A stretch of 19,585 bases of DNA from CAZJWR01 sp964549765 (GTDB lineage Bacteria > Zixibacteria > MSB-5A5 > GN15 > JAAZOE01): assembly GCA_964549765.1 (NCBI GenBank), contig CAZJWR010000064.1, positions 1 through 19,585 on the forward strand. The letters run 5' to 3'. Under the pieces are notes generated by a model, which searched no databases, was not told the origin of the DNA, and saw only the letters and a list, made by a program, of their open reading frames with translations. The stretch's first letter is position 1. Every line of letters starts with the position of its first letter. The position numbers were made by a program, and so were the translations under genes. Positions 1 to 9,965 of the stretch are shown here, in pieces.

Positions 1-579
1 CAGCCGTTTTCGGTGGAGTATAGCGTTGACGGTGAACGATTCCGGCTTGCCGACGGCGCGACGATGCGATCCGAGGGATATCAATTTGCGGTCTCCCTGG
101 ATGACGCTTCGGACGTGAATCCCCGATCCGGCTGTTTCAGTCAGGTGAATCCGCCGAGCTTTTCCTGGCAGGGTCAGGGGGATTTCGATTTTCAGTTGGC
201 GTCAGATATTTCGTTTTCCGCCCCGATCGTGAGCGCCACGGTTTCCGGCATGACCTACTCCCTCGACTCCCCCCTGCCGGTAACCGACACCACGATATAT
301 TACTGGCGGGTCAAGCCGCACGGCGCCCCGGATTATGATTGTCTTTACACCATAAATCTGGTGAGCGGCGGAGGCTCCTTATGCGGAGATATTACGGGCA
401 ACGGGAATGTTGATGTCGGCGATGCCATATACGTCATCAATTTCATTTTCAAGAACGGGCCCGCGCCGGATCCCTACGAAAGCGGCAATGTGAACTGCGA
501 CGGGGCCGTCAACGTCGGCGACGCTGTCTATTACATCAGTTACATCTTCCGAGGCGGCCCGGCGCCCTGTTGCCAATAG
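1..579 (+). CDS. Secreted dockerin-repeat protein, C-terminal part (5' truncated by window edge)
   Basis: The frame is open from base 1, and the first in-frame start-like codon (GTG at 13) lies in running protein sequence, so the gene begins outside the window. About 192 residues remain. The first half looks like a beta-sandwich (Fn3/Ig-like) segment ending in 'YYWRVKPHG', a pattern seen in Fn3-like domains. The last 65 residues form a two-repeat dockerin type I-like module: 'GDITGNGNVDVGDAIYVINFIF', then 'GNVNCDGAVNVGDAVYYISYIF', each followed by 'GPAP'. The Asp/Asn-rich loops fit the EF-hand-like calcium site of dockerins. The protein ends in Cys-Cys-Gln. By family knowledge such modules occur on secreted or surface proteins and bind cohesins. 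The same module recurs in the sugar dehydrogenase at 14658-16076. The function of the missing N-terminal part cannot be told. Confidence 0.8.
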   Translation, partial: QPFSVEYSVDGERFRLADGATMRSEGYQFAVSLDDASDVNPRSGCFSQVNPPSFSWQGQGDFDFQLASDISFSAPIVSATVSGMTYSLDSPLPVTDTTIYYWRVKPHGAPDYDCLYTINLVSGGGSLCGDITGNGNVDVGDAIYVINFIFKNGPAPDPYESGNVNCDGAVNVGDAVYYISYIFRGGPAPCCQ

Positions 580-603
580 GCTCAACAGTAACTGATTTTT
601 ACG

Positions 604-636
604 AGGGCCGGTCATTCGACTGGCCCTTTTCTTATT
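604..636 (+). terminator. Rho-independent terminator after the dockerin protein
   Basis: An 8-bp stem (605-612 with 619-626, one G-T wobble, loop CATTCG) is followed by the T-rich run TTTTCTTATT. It sits 25 bases after the stop codon at 577-579. Confidence 0.8.
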
Positions 637-701
637 ATCGCCTTGATTATCCCGGCTGGGGACGGTACCATATAGGGCGTAACTTCAGAAGGGTATAACC
701 C

Positions 702-1547
702 ATGCTCGATATTCGTACAATGAGGGGCTCCGATATCGATTTTGCCGTCTCCATGACCGATCATGAAGACTGGGGCAACGTTGCCTCCGATTTTACGCGA
801 TTGATGACGCTGGAACCCGGCGGGTGTTTCGTCGCATGGGAAAACGGAGAGCGGGTCGGGATGATTTCCACGACGACGTACAACGACTATGCGTTTGTCG
901 GCAGTCTGATCGTCCACCCCGACCGGCGCGGCAGAGGAACGGGCGAGTCATTGATGCGGCGAGCGATGGCGTATTTGCGGGCAAAGGAGACCGCGTGCGT
1001 CGAACTGGATGCGACGTCCGAGGGAGAACCGCTGTACCGGAGGCTCGGCTTCAAGGATAAATATCTCTCATTGCGGTTCTTTCGCCCGGCCGACAACCGT
1101 CCGCACCTCGAAGCGAGACTCTCCTCAGGCGGAGACTCCGATCAGACGGTTCGGGTCATAACCGGGATCGACAAGCGCCTGACCGGTCTGGATCGGTCGC
1201 GCCTGCTTACCCGCCTGATCAGGGAAGTCTTCGAGTCGGTGTTCATGGACCCGTCATCGTCTCCGAATGGATACGCCATTGTCTATCCTCGCTCCGGCAA
1301 TCGCGTCAATATCGGTCCGCTGGTCGCAGCGGACGTCTCGACCGCGGAGAGAATTCTCGATATGATCATACGGGCGTATGCATCACATGATATCGGCGTC
1401 GGCGCTCCGGAAACGCAGCGCACCGTATCACAGATAATGACGGCGCGAGGTTTCCTATTCCGGCCGCCGTCGCTGCGCATGTATTGGGGACGGGAGCGGC
1501 GGTATGAAGCCCACGTATACGCCATCGTTTCCGCCGAAAAGGGATGA
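702..1547 (+). CDS. Two-domain GNAT family N-acetyltransferase (YitH-like)
   Basis: A 281-residue protein. The N-terminal 125 residues form a GNAT domain that would transfer an acyl group from acyl-CoA to an amine. Motif A is at residues 67-81 ('GSLIVHPDRRGRGTG'), where the R-R-G-R-G-T-G loop fits the pyrophosphate-binding signature. The stretch 'ELDATSEGEPLYRRLGF' at 101-117 is the typical motif B region. The C-terminal half (about 140-275) resembles the second, degenerate GNAT-like domain of YitH/Acetyltransf_18 proteins, including 'GYAIVYPRSGNRVNIGPLVA'. Start: ATG at 702 with AGAAGGG about nine bases upstream. It stands alone between two terminators and is convergent with the giant gene at 1643-8036. 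The acceptor substrate cannot be told from sequence. Confidence 0.87.
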   Translation: MLDIRTMRGSDIDFAVSMTDHEDWGNVASDFTRLMTLEPGGCFVAWENGERVGMISTTTYNDYAFVGSLIVHPDRRGRGTGESLMRRAMAYLRAKETACVELDATSEGEPLYRRLGFKDKYLSLRFFRPADNRPHLEARLSSGGDSDQTVRVITGIDKRLTGLDRSRLLTRLIREVFESVFMDPSSSPNGYAIVYPRSGNRVNIGPLVAADVSTAERILDMIIRAYASHDIGVGAPETQRTVSQIMTARGFLFRPPSLRMYWGRERRYEAHVYAIVSAEKG

Positions 1548-1583
1548 CCCCGCCGGATATCTTATCAAAACCATCGACAAAAA

Positions 1584-1609
1584 AAAGCCCCTCACAACGG
1601 AGGGGCTTT
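1584..1609. terminator. Bidirectional terminator between convergent genes
   Basis: A perfect 10-bp stem (1584-1593 AAAGCCCCTC with 1600-1609) has a 6-base loop. The plus strand continues CTTTCCCTTT. The minus strand continues with an eight-T run (plus-strand A's at 1579-1586). It serves the GNAT gene on one side and the giant gene, whose stop is at 1643, on the other. Confidence 0.9.
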
Positions 1610-1642
1610 CCCTTTAGTCAGTCGGACAGGAACGCAGTACTT

Positions 1643-4600
1643 TTATTTCATCATGACCATTTTCCGCGTCGCCGAATATATGCCGGCGGTCGCTTTATAG
1701 AGATATATGCCTGAAGAGACCTGACGGCCATTGTCGTCAGCGCCGTCCCACGTCACCACAACCGTGCCAGCTTCCGAATGGCCCGAGTATTCGCGGATAA
1801 CCTGTCCGGCGACGTTGTATATCGTCACCGACCACTCGCTGGCGGTCGGAAGCCGCAAGCTGATATCGGTCTCCGGGTTGAACGGATTGGGACGGTTCTG
1901 TTCCAAGACGAAGTCGTCCGGCAACGACCTGGTCGTTACGTTCATCAGGTTTCCATAGTAGTCGGAAGCTTCGATCTCCGTCAACTCGATGGAACCGTCG
2001 ATGGGGACGGCCACCAGCTCGCCTTCGCCGGCGGGGATACTGCCCGGACCGATGTCGTAGACGAGGACGCGCAGTTCATTGCCGTTGGCACCGTAGATCA
2101 TATCCATATCCCCGGCGCCGGCTCTGAGCACGGGAGCGCCAACTGAGCCGTCGACGGTGAATACCAATAGAACAGCCCCGGCGGATACTCCGGATTCATA
2201 ATCGACAATCGCCTCACCATCAGCCGAACGTACCGTCGCCGCGAACGTCGAGACGGGCGACTGCTTGGGGTACGGAGCGCAGTCGCCACTGATGACACGC
2301 ACTAAATACACCAGATCGGCAACTGAAATCGAGGTACCGTCGGCATTGATATCCGAGGCCGCGATCGACGCTTCAACGTGACTACCGAAGGCGTTCAGGC
2401 CGGAGATAAAGTAATTAGTCAGCATAACGGCGTCGGCCACTTCATAGGGCACGCCGTTCATGTTGATATCGCCGCGGGCGTCGATGGAGTCGGAGCAGAC
2501 GATATCGATCCCCCCGTTCTGCACATCCATGCACCGAATGGGCGTAAGCTTATCGCCGATCAGGCAATAATCGGGCACGCCCATAAACGGCGGCCGCGCC
2601 GCATCCGGGAATTGATCGTCATCGTCCTCGTCCCAGATGAGATCGCCTTCAAAATCGTAGATCCGGCTGGCGAGAATCAGGGAATCGCCGGCGACATTGG
2701 AAATGGCATTGTCGCTGCAGTCATACCAGAAGAATCTGATCGGTACATACTGGCAATTATAGGTCCGGTCGTTGGATACATAGAACGTCAACTCGGCCAA
2801 CTCGTGCGGATCGGTATCCGGCGGCCCGTAGCAACTGGGATGGGAGGCCCCATTGTTGGTTTCGGCCAGGGCGACAATCCGGAGCAGTCCGGATGGGCAG
2901 GCGTCGCCGCAATTGCCCTCAACGCCATGCCGGTAGGTGAAATACTCCCATCCGCAATCTTCCAGCAGCTGCCCCACAGCGGCCTCGCTGAAGGCCAGCG
3001 CCGAGGCGTCGTACGCGATCAGGAAGTCAAAGCCGCCCATTTGGATATTAGGGCTTTCGATAGTGATCGAAACGGTTTCGAAATGCCCCTGCATTGATCC
3101 GTGCGTCTTTTCGATGCGGACAATCGGACATTGCGCCATCGGAGGGCTGACATTGACGATTGTCTCACAGGTATCGGCGAGCCCGCAGGCATCTTCCGCG
3201 ATCAGATAAACGTGATTGTCACCCCATTCCGGCGTGAAGCACAACTGGTCGCCGACCAGGCTTCCGGCAATGCCCTCGATGCGGCAATCGGTGAGGTTAT
3301 CGTCGGGATCGGAACAACTGAAGCCGGGGATACATATCTCCTCCAGCGTTGACATCGTCTGGTGCACATAGCCGGGACATTGCGCCGTCGGCCCCTCATT
3401 GAGATCGAAGTCGATCGTGAAGGAGCCTTCGCAGGCCGCACCGCATTCATCGGTGCATCGAATGGTCGGCGTTACGGACATATCGCCGTCGAATGTATAA
3501 CACCATTGCCCGTTTATGATCGATCCCGGTCCGGCGACGACTTCGCAGCCGACCAGGTTGCCGTCCGGATCGGTCGCGGAAACGTCACGGCAGACTTGCA
3601 TGGGAGCGCAACTGACGATCGATTCGTCCCCGGGCAGGCTGCAGACCGGATCGCGGTTTATCTGAATATCGATGCAGTAATCGTCGGTCCCCGACGCGCC
3701 GCAGCTATCCATGATCGTGACTTGATCGCAGTAATGGCCGCTGGTATCGGCGAAGAAACAGACGGTGCTGTCGCTGAGGTCGAGCGTCCCGATCAGGCTG
3801 ACTCCAATCAAACCGTCATCGGGATCGACGATGGTCAGCTTAACGCAGACCGTATCCGGCTCGCAGAGGGACATCGACGCGGGCGCATCGGCAGTAACAA
3901 CCGGCACCGTATTCACCGTGGCATCCACCGTCAGTGTCGCGGTGACGCTGTGTTCGCAATCGTCGGTCGCAATAAGCTGGCCGGTAATGACGGTATCATC
4001 CGGCAGGTAGAAACAGACCGTGTCGACAACCGGCCGGCCCTCGAACGTCCACGTGATTGGCGCCAGACCGCCGGTGACATCCGGCAGCGGGACACAAAAT
4101 TCGCCCGGCTCACAGGTCACGACGGAAAACGTAGTGTTGCCGCTGATTTCCAGCGGAGGAACAATATTCACCGTCACAGTGGTTTTGCAGGAGTCAACCA
4201 ACCCGCATTCATCGGTGGCAATCAACGTGAGAACGTTTTCGCCCTCGGTCGGCGTAAAACAGACGTTGCCGTTATCTAACGTGTAGCCAACCACCTCGCA
4301 AGTGGCGAGATTGCCGTCGGGATCGGAACATTCGAACGGGCCGATACAGATATCGCCGAGATCGCAAAGCGTTATGGTTGTATCCCCGGGACAGCTCACC
4401 GGAGGCGGGCTGTTGCTCACTTCGACCGTAACTGTCGTCGTACAGACGGCGACAAGGCCGCAATCGTCCGTCACGGTATGGACGATGTCATACGTTCCGG
4501 TCGCGGTCGGAGTAAAGCATACCGTGCCGCCGCTGAGGGTTCCCAGGCTGACCGTCTCGGAGGCGATATTATTATCCGGATCAGTGGCGCTAAACGGCCC

Positions 4601-7600
4601 GACGCAGATTTCCGACAATTCACATGCAAACGATACCGTGGTATCGCCGGGGCAACTCGCTACCGGTGGCTGATTGGTGTAACTCACCGTGACGTGGCTG
4701 ACACACTGCGCGCTCTCGCCGCAGGCGTCGGTCACCGTGTACAAAATCTCGTACACACCGGCCGTATCGGGCGTAAAGCAGACCGAGCCGCCGCTCAACG
4801 TACCGAAACTGACCGTTTCGCTGACGATATTATTATCCGGGTCGCTGGAAGTGAATCCCGAACCGTAGCAAATCTCCGACGCCTCACACAGGAAGTTGAT
4901 CGATGTATCGTTCGGACAATTCACGACTGGGGGCTGATTATAGGCGACGGTGACAGTAGCCGAGCCGCTGCAGAAGGCGCCGCAATCATCGGTGCAAGTG
5001 AACTCCGCCGTGTAGACACCGGGACCGGTTGTCGTAAACGTCCACATCCCGCCGCTCAATGTGCCGGGGCCGGAAGTTTTGACACAGCCGGTCAGGTTGC
5101 CGTCGGGATCGGTCGCCGACACCGGGAAGCGAAAGGTCGTATCGCCGCAGACGAAATAATCGCAACGGGCCGGCAGATTGCACACCGGCGCGCTGTTCAG
5201 GGCAACACTCACTATCGTCTGGCATGTGTCGGCCAATCCATCAGAATCGGTCGCAATCAGCTTTATGGTATAATCGCCGGCGCCGGTGGGCGTGAAGCAC
5301 ACCTCGCCGCCGCTGTATGTGCCAAGAGTGGTTTCGCACGATGCCAAGTTGCCGTCGGGATCGTCGCAACTGAACCCGCTGATGCAGATCTCGCTCAGAT
5401 CGCAGACAAACAGCGACTGATTTCCCGGGCAGGTGGCCGTCGGCGGCTGATTGTAACCGACAATCATCGTGATTGTCCCGCCGCCGGTCGTGCCGCCGCA
5501 GGTTTCTCCACACTCATCGGCGCATTCAAAGGTCGCCGTATATGACCCGGGACCGCTGGTCGTGAATGTCCACGTGCTTCCGTCGAAAGTCCCGATACCG
5601 CTCAACATTGTGCATCCGACCAGATTCCCGTCGGGATCGGTCGCCGATACCGGGAAGCTGAAGGTCGTGTCGCCGCTAACAAAATAAGTCCCCGGCGTGG
5701 GAAGGTTGCACACGGGCGGATTGTTGAGCGCGACCGTGATCTGGGTCTGACAGGAATGAGTCGCCCCGCAGTCGTCGGTCGCCGTCAATGTAATCGTATT
5801 GACGCCCACAACCGGCGTGAACGTTACCTCATCACCCGAAAGCGTCCCGTTATCGACCGAACATGTCGCCAGGTTGCCGTCGGCATCGTCGCAGGAGAAG
5901 CCCGATAATGTAATCGGGGACAGATCGCAGACAAACAGCGATTGATTCCCCGGACAACTCGCCACCGGAGCCTGATTATAACCGACCGTGATATTCACCG
6001 TGCCGGTGCAGGAGGCGCCGCAGACGTCGGTGCAGGTGAACGTCGCCGTGTACACCCCGGGACCGGTCGTCGTGAACGTCCACATCCCGCCACTCAATGT
6101 GCCGGGGCCGGAGGTCTTGACGCAGCCGCTCAGATTCCCGTCGGGATCGGTCGCCGACACCGGGAAGCTGAAGGTCGTGTCGCCGCAAACGAAGTAGCTA
6201 TTATCGGACGGAAGATTGCACACGGGCGGATTGTTGAGCCCGACCGTGATCTGGGTCTGACAGGAATGAGTCGCACCGCATTCGTCGGTCGCCGTCAATG
6301 TAATCGTATTGACGCCCACAACCGGCGTGAACGTTACCTCATCACCCGAAAGCGTCCCGTTATCGACCGAACATGTCGCCAGGTTGCCGTCGGCATCGTC
6401 GCAGGAGAAGCCCGATAATGTAATCGGGGACAGATCGCAGACAAACAGCGATTGATTCCCCGGACAACTCGCCACCGGAGCCTGATTATAACCGACCGTG
6501 ATATTCACCGTGCCGGTGCAGGAGGCGCCGCAGACGTCGGTGCAGGTGAACGTCGCCGTGTACACCCCGGGGCCCGTCGTCGTGAACGTCCACATCCCGC
6601 CGCTCAACGTGCCGGGGCCGGAGGTCTTGACGCAGCCCGTCAGGTTGCCGTCGACATCGGTCGCCGATACCGGGAAGCCGAAGGTCGTGTCGCCGCAGAC
6701 GAAGTAGCTATTATCAGACGGCAGATTGCACACGGGCGGATTGTTGAGCGCGACCGTGATCTGGGTCTGACAGGAATGAGTCGCCCCGCAGTCGTCGGTC
6801 GCCGTCAATGTAATCGTATTGACGCCCACAACCGGCGTGAACGTTANNNNNNNNNNNNNNNNNNNNNNNNNNNNNNNNNNNNNNNNNNNNNNNNNNNNNN
6901 NNNNNNNNNNNNNNNNNNNNNNNNNNNNNNNNNNNNNNNNNNNNNNCGAAGTAACTATTATCGGACGGAAGATTGCACACCGGCGCATTGTTGAGCGCAA
7001 CGCTCACTATCGTCTGACACGTGTCGGCCAATCCATGCGAATCGGTCGCAATCAGCTTTATGGTATAATCGCCGGCGCCGGTGGGCGTGAAGCACACCTC
7101 GCCGCCGCTGTATGTGCCGAGAGTGGTTTCGCATGATACCAGGTTGCCGTCAGGATCGTCACAGCTGAACCCGCTTATGCAAATCTCGCTCAGATCGCAG
7201 ACAAACAGCGACTGATTCCCCGGACAGGTGGCCGTCGGCGGAGCGTTGCAGGCGTCATAGCTGCCGATAACTTCATCACAGGCGTTGGAGGCTGAAAGAT
7301 TGACCCGTTTCGTGGGATCGCAGGCGCCGTTGGGCGGATCACTATGCCCGGGTTTTGGCTCGCCAAGAAACTTGGCCCGGAACGAGTAAGTGCCCACAGC
7401 GGGAACGGTAAGGGTCGCGCACGCGACGCCGTTGACATCGGTATATACTGTATCTTCGGCATTCTGGCCGACGTTAACCCCGCAGTTTCCTTCGTTGACG
7501 AAGAAAATCACCGGCCGTCCGGCCAGAGGCGCATGGCTTCCACCACAGCAATTCTCGTACAATTCCGCGCATACATCAACCGGCGTTCCCGGGCAGAAAG

Positions 7601-8036
7601 TGCCGTAATCATATGAGAACACCAAGGTCGTGCTGTTGTCGGTGAACGTTGCGGAGGCCATAATACCCGAAGACTGCCCGACCGCCGTAACCATCAGGGT
7701 CTGTCCCAAAGCGTCTTCCGGAACTATCCAACGCGTTTCGAAATTCCCGTAGCCATTGGCAGAAATGTCCCATGGATCGTAATCGGGCGTCATGGGTGTG
7801 ACGCCGTCGACATGAATTACCGACAGTCTGACCGTTTCTCCGGACCAGAAACCCGAGCCGGTAATCACCACGGAATCGCCGGGAGGATAGTCGGGGCGAT
7901 CGGTGTAGATGTTTGCTGCATATGCCTGTGACGAGAGCACGCCGCCCAGGCATAGGAGAATGAACACTGTCAAAACAGAGATGATTCTGATTCGATGGAC
8001 CGCCGCCGTCAACAGCGGGTATCGGATTCCTAACAT
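1643..8036 (-). CDS. Giant secreted Ig-repeat protein with cohesin-like, dockerin-like and C-terminal sorting domains (interrupted by assembly gap)
   Basis: Read right to left, a signal peptide (about residues 1-41, ending SSQAYA-A) is followed by an IPT/Ig-like region with 'SGFWSGETVRLSV'. Next come Ig/HYR-like repeats of about 85 residues, typically '(P)PVxxCPG...DPDGNL..C...CFTP....TLIATD.CG....TCQT'. I count 14 complete repeats left of the gap, one right of it, and two cut by it. Then come a cohesin-like domain (about 2655-3125, 'IQMGGFDFLIAYDASALAF'), a dockerin-like pair (about 2285-2480, 'GDINMNG', 'SDINADG') and an 87-residue FlgD-like/Por-type sorting domain (1643-1906, 'NRPNPFNPET', 'SGIYLYK', ending TRKMVMMK). 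The 100 N's shift the frame, so the gene appears as two overlapping frames (1643-7000 and 6714-8036). This is an artefact: a 363-bp gap restores one frame of 2219 codons. Start ATG at 8036 with GGGGGA upstream. Likely a surface or secreted adhesive or scaffold protein; ligand unknown. Confidence 0.82.
5203..5446 (-). repeat. Intragenic dispersed repeat, copy A (244 bp)
   Basis: This stretch encodes an Ig-like repeat ('NQSLFVCDLSEICISGFSC'). It matches 6998-7241 at constant offset (1795 bp) with only scattered substitutions and no indel, so the module was recently copied within the giant gene. Confidence 0.85.
5708..6846 (-). repeat. Tandem 510-bp repeats in the giant gene
   Basis: Long stretches recur at exact 510-bp spacing. 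CAGGAATGAG occurs at 5751, 6261 and 6771; CGAAGTAGCTATTA at 6190 and 6700; ACGTTA at 5821, 6331 and 6841. Copies cover about 5708-6217, 6218-6727 and 6728 into the N gap. Each 510-bp unit encodes two Ig-like domains (170 residues). Copies differ only at scattered positions, so the array is young and likely to vary in copy number. 510 is divisible by three, so copy changes keep the frame. Confidence 0.92.
6847..6946. other. Assembly gap (100 N)
   Basis: Exactly 100 N's, the usual placeholder for a scaffold gap of unknown size. It begins right after ACGTTA of a third 510-bp unit and ends at CGAAGTAACTATTA. In the complete unit these landmarks are 363 bp apart (6337-6699), so the missing DNA is probably 363 bp plus whole 510-bp units. 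Confidence 0.95.
6998..7241 (-). repeat. Intragenic dispersed repeat, copy B (244 bp)
   Basis: Near-identical partner of 5203-5446. It encodes the first Ig-like repeat after the N-terminal region of the giant protein. Confidence 0.85.
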
Positions 8037-8483
8037 CGTGTCCCCCGAAACATTATATCAAAGTACTATTTTCCTCACTAATTCGATATACTTGCAAAAT
8101 CCTCGCTCGAACCTGAGCATTCGGAAATCCTAATTTGATATTCAGTGCTTTGCGTAAGTAAAATCGCTGTACTTGATTGGAATATAACAAGATATTATTG
8201 ATACGCAAGTAGAAAATATCGAAATTTCTGTACTTTTTCGGTGCAAATCGATCATGTCCCGAACCGATTGGATACACAGAATCTAACCAGCTAACAATTA
8301 ATAACTTGCAACGATCAACCCCGCCATTTTGGGCCATGTTTGAGCTTTACGGGATAGCGCGTTTTTCCTCTGCTTATGGGCCACTATTGCAAAATGCAAG
8401 GCTATTTTAGTCCTTTTTGGTTAATCCAGGCCTTCCATGGATAGAAAGCCCGGCTGTTTTCTTTTCGGCCCGCAGAAGAACCC
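8037..8483. other. 447-bp intergenic region, AT-rich in its left two thirds
   Basis: This lies between the stop of the MmgE/PrpD gene and the start of the giant gene, both on the minus strand, so it should hold an operon end and a promoter. About 8041-8340 is clearly more AT-rich than the flanking genes. Minus-strand promoter-like pieces include TTGCGT, 16 bases, then TATATT (roughly 8183-8210). A perfect TATAAT at 8052-8057 lies only about 15 bases before the start codon, too close for a normal leader. GTACTT recurs three times (near 8063, 8169 and 8230). I found no convincing terminator hairpin for the operon and no credible gene. Confidence 0.5.
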
Positions 8484-9854
8484 CTACCCAATTGTGAGTT
8501 TTGACATAAATTCCCGCGAATTAAGGCCGTCGCAGGAAAGAATCGTCTCCTTCACCTCGTCTTGCCCTTCGGCTGAAAGCAGGGCGGCTGACAGCCCCTT
8601 GAACTTGGCTTCAAGGTCGTCCATCGTCATGGGTTCGCGGGGATCGCCCTTGGGATATTCCAAATATTCTTCATATCGTTTGCCATCGGTGGTGATGACA
8701 ACCACTTTCGACGGCTGTTTGGCCGGAAACATCTTTTCGAATTCCTGCGACGCCTCACCCTTGATCTTATCGATCACTTCCCAAATCCGCTTGTCCTTCA
8801 GTTTTTCCTCGGAAAATGTCTGTGTCGTCACCTGGTGGTCAACGATCGCCGCCGCCACGCAATACGGCAGGGAATGATCGGCTGTCTCGCGGGAATCGGG
8901 GCGATATTTGTGCGGATCGAACAGGATGTCGCAGGCCCGGGCAATGGTCGTGATCACGACTTCCTTGATCTGATCGTGTTTAATATTGTTGTCTTTGACC
9001 GCCTTGAGTACCGCCGATAGATGCGTGTGCGTCAGGGCCTCGGTCGGGAACGCCTTCATACCGCATTCGAGGATTTTGAATTTTTCGCCCAGGTTTCCGA
9101 CCAACTTGTCGGTCGCCCAGTCGGGGCCAAAGACGTCCATCAAACCCTCTTTGCCGTCAAAAACCGCCTCGGTGCCGGTGTACCCTTTCTGCGCCATCAA
9201 CGCCGCCAAAACGCCGCTCTGGACGGCCATGGGATCGACCGTGTTTTTCATCATGGTCAGTTTTCCGGCCGTGGGACAGCCGATGGTATGATTATGCGAA
9301 CCGCTGATACCGATGGCGTTGACCATCTGATCCACGGTCAGCCCCATCACCCGCCCGGCGGCGATGGGTGAAACGAATTGCGTCAGGGTGGCGTGATGCC
9401 ATTTGCGTTCGCGCACGCCCGGTATGGCGAATTCGCACAGCCGCTGTTCGAATTCATAAGCCAGGACAATAGCGACCATCACGTCGGTCATCGGCGCATC
9501 GATCAATTCCCCGACCGACAGCGCCGCCGGAATCAGGTCCGACGGATGCGACGGGTCTTCCTTCCAGTAGATGTCATTGAAATCCAGCGCGCGGATCATG
9601 AGGGAATTGACCAGGGTGGCGTTGACCGCCGGGATACGGTCGCCGAACCCGATCAGAGTCGCCTCCTCCCGGCCGCCCATCGTGCGGTAAAGGTCACGCA
9701 GGATATTGACGTCCCGGGTATGGTATCCGCCGTAGGCGCATCCGACCGAATCGTACAGGTACCGTTTGACCTCGTGTATCACGTTTTTGGGGAGATCGTC
9801 GTATTTCAAATTTACCGCGAATTCGGCGATTTGCCGCGATATGCTCTTGTCCAT
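8484..9854 (-). CDS. MmgE/PrpD family protein (2-methylcitrate dehydratase-like)
   Basis: A 456-residue protein of normal family length. The N-terminal helical domain has the family hallmark 'ALDFNDIYWKED' followed by 'HPSDLIPAAL' (about residues 89-112). Further family-like stretches are 'AIGISGSHNHTIGCPTAGKL' and, in the C-terminal domain, 'MKAFPTEALTHTHLSAVL'. Characterised members include 2-methylcitrate dehydratase PrpD and cis-aconitate decarboxylase, so a hydro-lyase or decarboxylase acting on a tricarboxylic acid is plausible. The exact substrate is not settled by sequence. Start ATG at 9854 with AAAGGG upstream. It is the last gene of the minus-strand cluster, 111 bases after the MFS gene, and shares the cluster with an aconitase-superfamily enzyme. 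A methylcitrate-type or related hydration pathway is therefore possible, but no methylcitrate synthase or lyase is present in the window. Confidence 0.88.
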   Translation of the reverse strand: MDKSISRQIAEFAVNLKYDDLPKNVIHEVKRYLYDSVGCAYGGYHTRDVNILRDLYRTMGGREEATLIGFGDRIPAVNATLVNSLMIRALDFNDIYWKEDPSHPSDLIPAALSVGELIDAPMTDVMVAIVLAYEFEQRLCEFAIPGVRERKWHHATLTQFVSPIAAGRVMGLTVDQMVNAIGISGSHNHTIGCPTAGKLTMMKNTVDPMAVQSGVLAALMAQKGYTGTEAVFDGKEGLMDVFGPDWATDKLVGNLGEKFKILECGMKAFPTEALTHTHLSAVLKAVKDNNIKHDQIKEVVITTIARACDILFDPHKYRPDSRETADHSLPYCVAAAIVDHQVTTQTFSEEKLKDKRIWEVIDKIKGEASQEFEKMFPAKQPSKVVVITTDGKRYEEYLEYPKGDPREPMTMDDLEAKFKGLSAALLSAEGQDEVKETILSCDGLNSREFMSKLTIG

Positions 9855-9965
9855 GGCTGACCCTTTCCCAAGTATCGAAAAATCGAAAATAGCATTTGCT
9901 TTTTATTGCCCCTAAAAAAGGGGCTGGATGGATCAATTTCAAGCGAAATCGGTACGCCTGCCGCA

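Noticed and set aside
5708..6846. Regular repeats that might suggest a CRISPR array or satellite
   Set aside because: The unit is 510 bp and coding, in frame, with Ig-like domains; there are no spacers.
2378..6994. Long plus-strand open frames opposite the giant gene (for example 2378-3097, 3362-4279, 4478-5545, 5942-6418, 6452-6994)
   Set aside because: They mirror the repeats on the other strand, are Arg/His/Ala-rich without any recognisable domain and lack ribosome binding sites. The minus frame has a signal peptide, coherent domains and a sorting tail.
6714..7000. Overlapping frames suggesting a frameshift or two separate genes
   Set aside because: The phase change coincides with the 100-N gap, and a gap of 363 bp removes it.
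8052..8057. Perfect minus-strand TATAAT as promoter of the giant gene
   Set aside because: It is about 15 bases before the start codon, which would remove most of the ribosome binding site from the transcript, and no good -35 is present.
8053..8337. Minus-strand 94-codon frame in the AT-rich spacer
   Set aside because: No ribosome binding site, no domain and composition unlike neighbouring genes.
9908..9924. GCCCCT/AGGGGC hairpin between the MFS and MmgE/PrpD genes as a terminator
   Set aside because: The T-run lies in the loop, not after the stem on the minus strand, so it should not stop operon transcription. It could be an RNA processing site.
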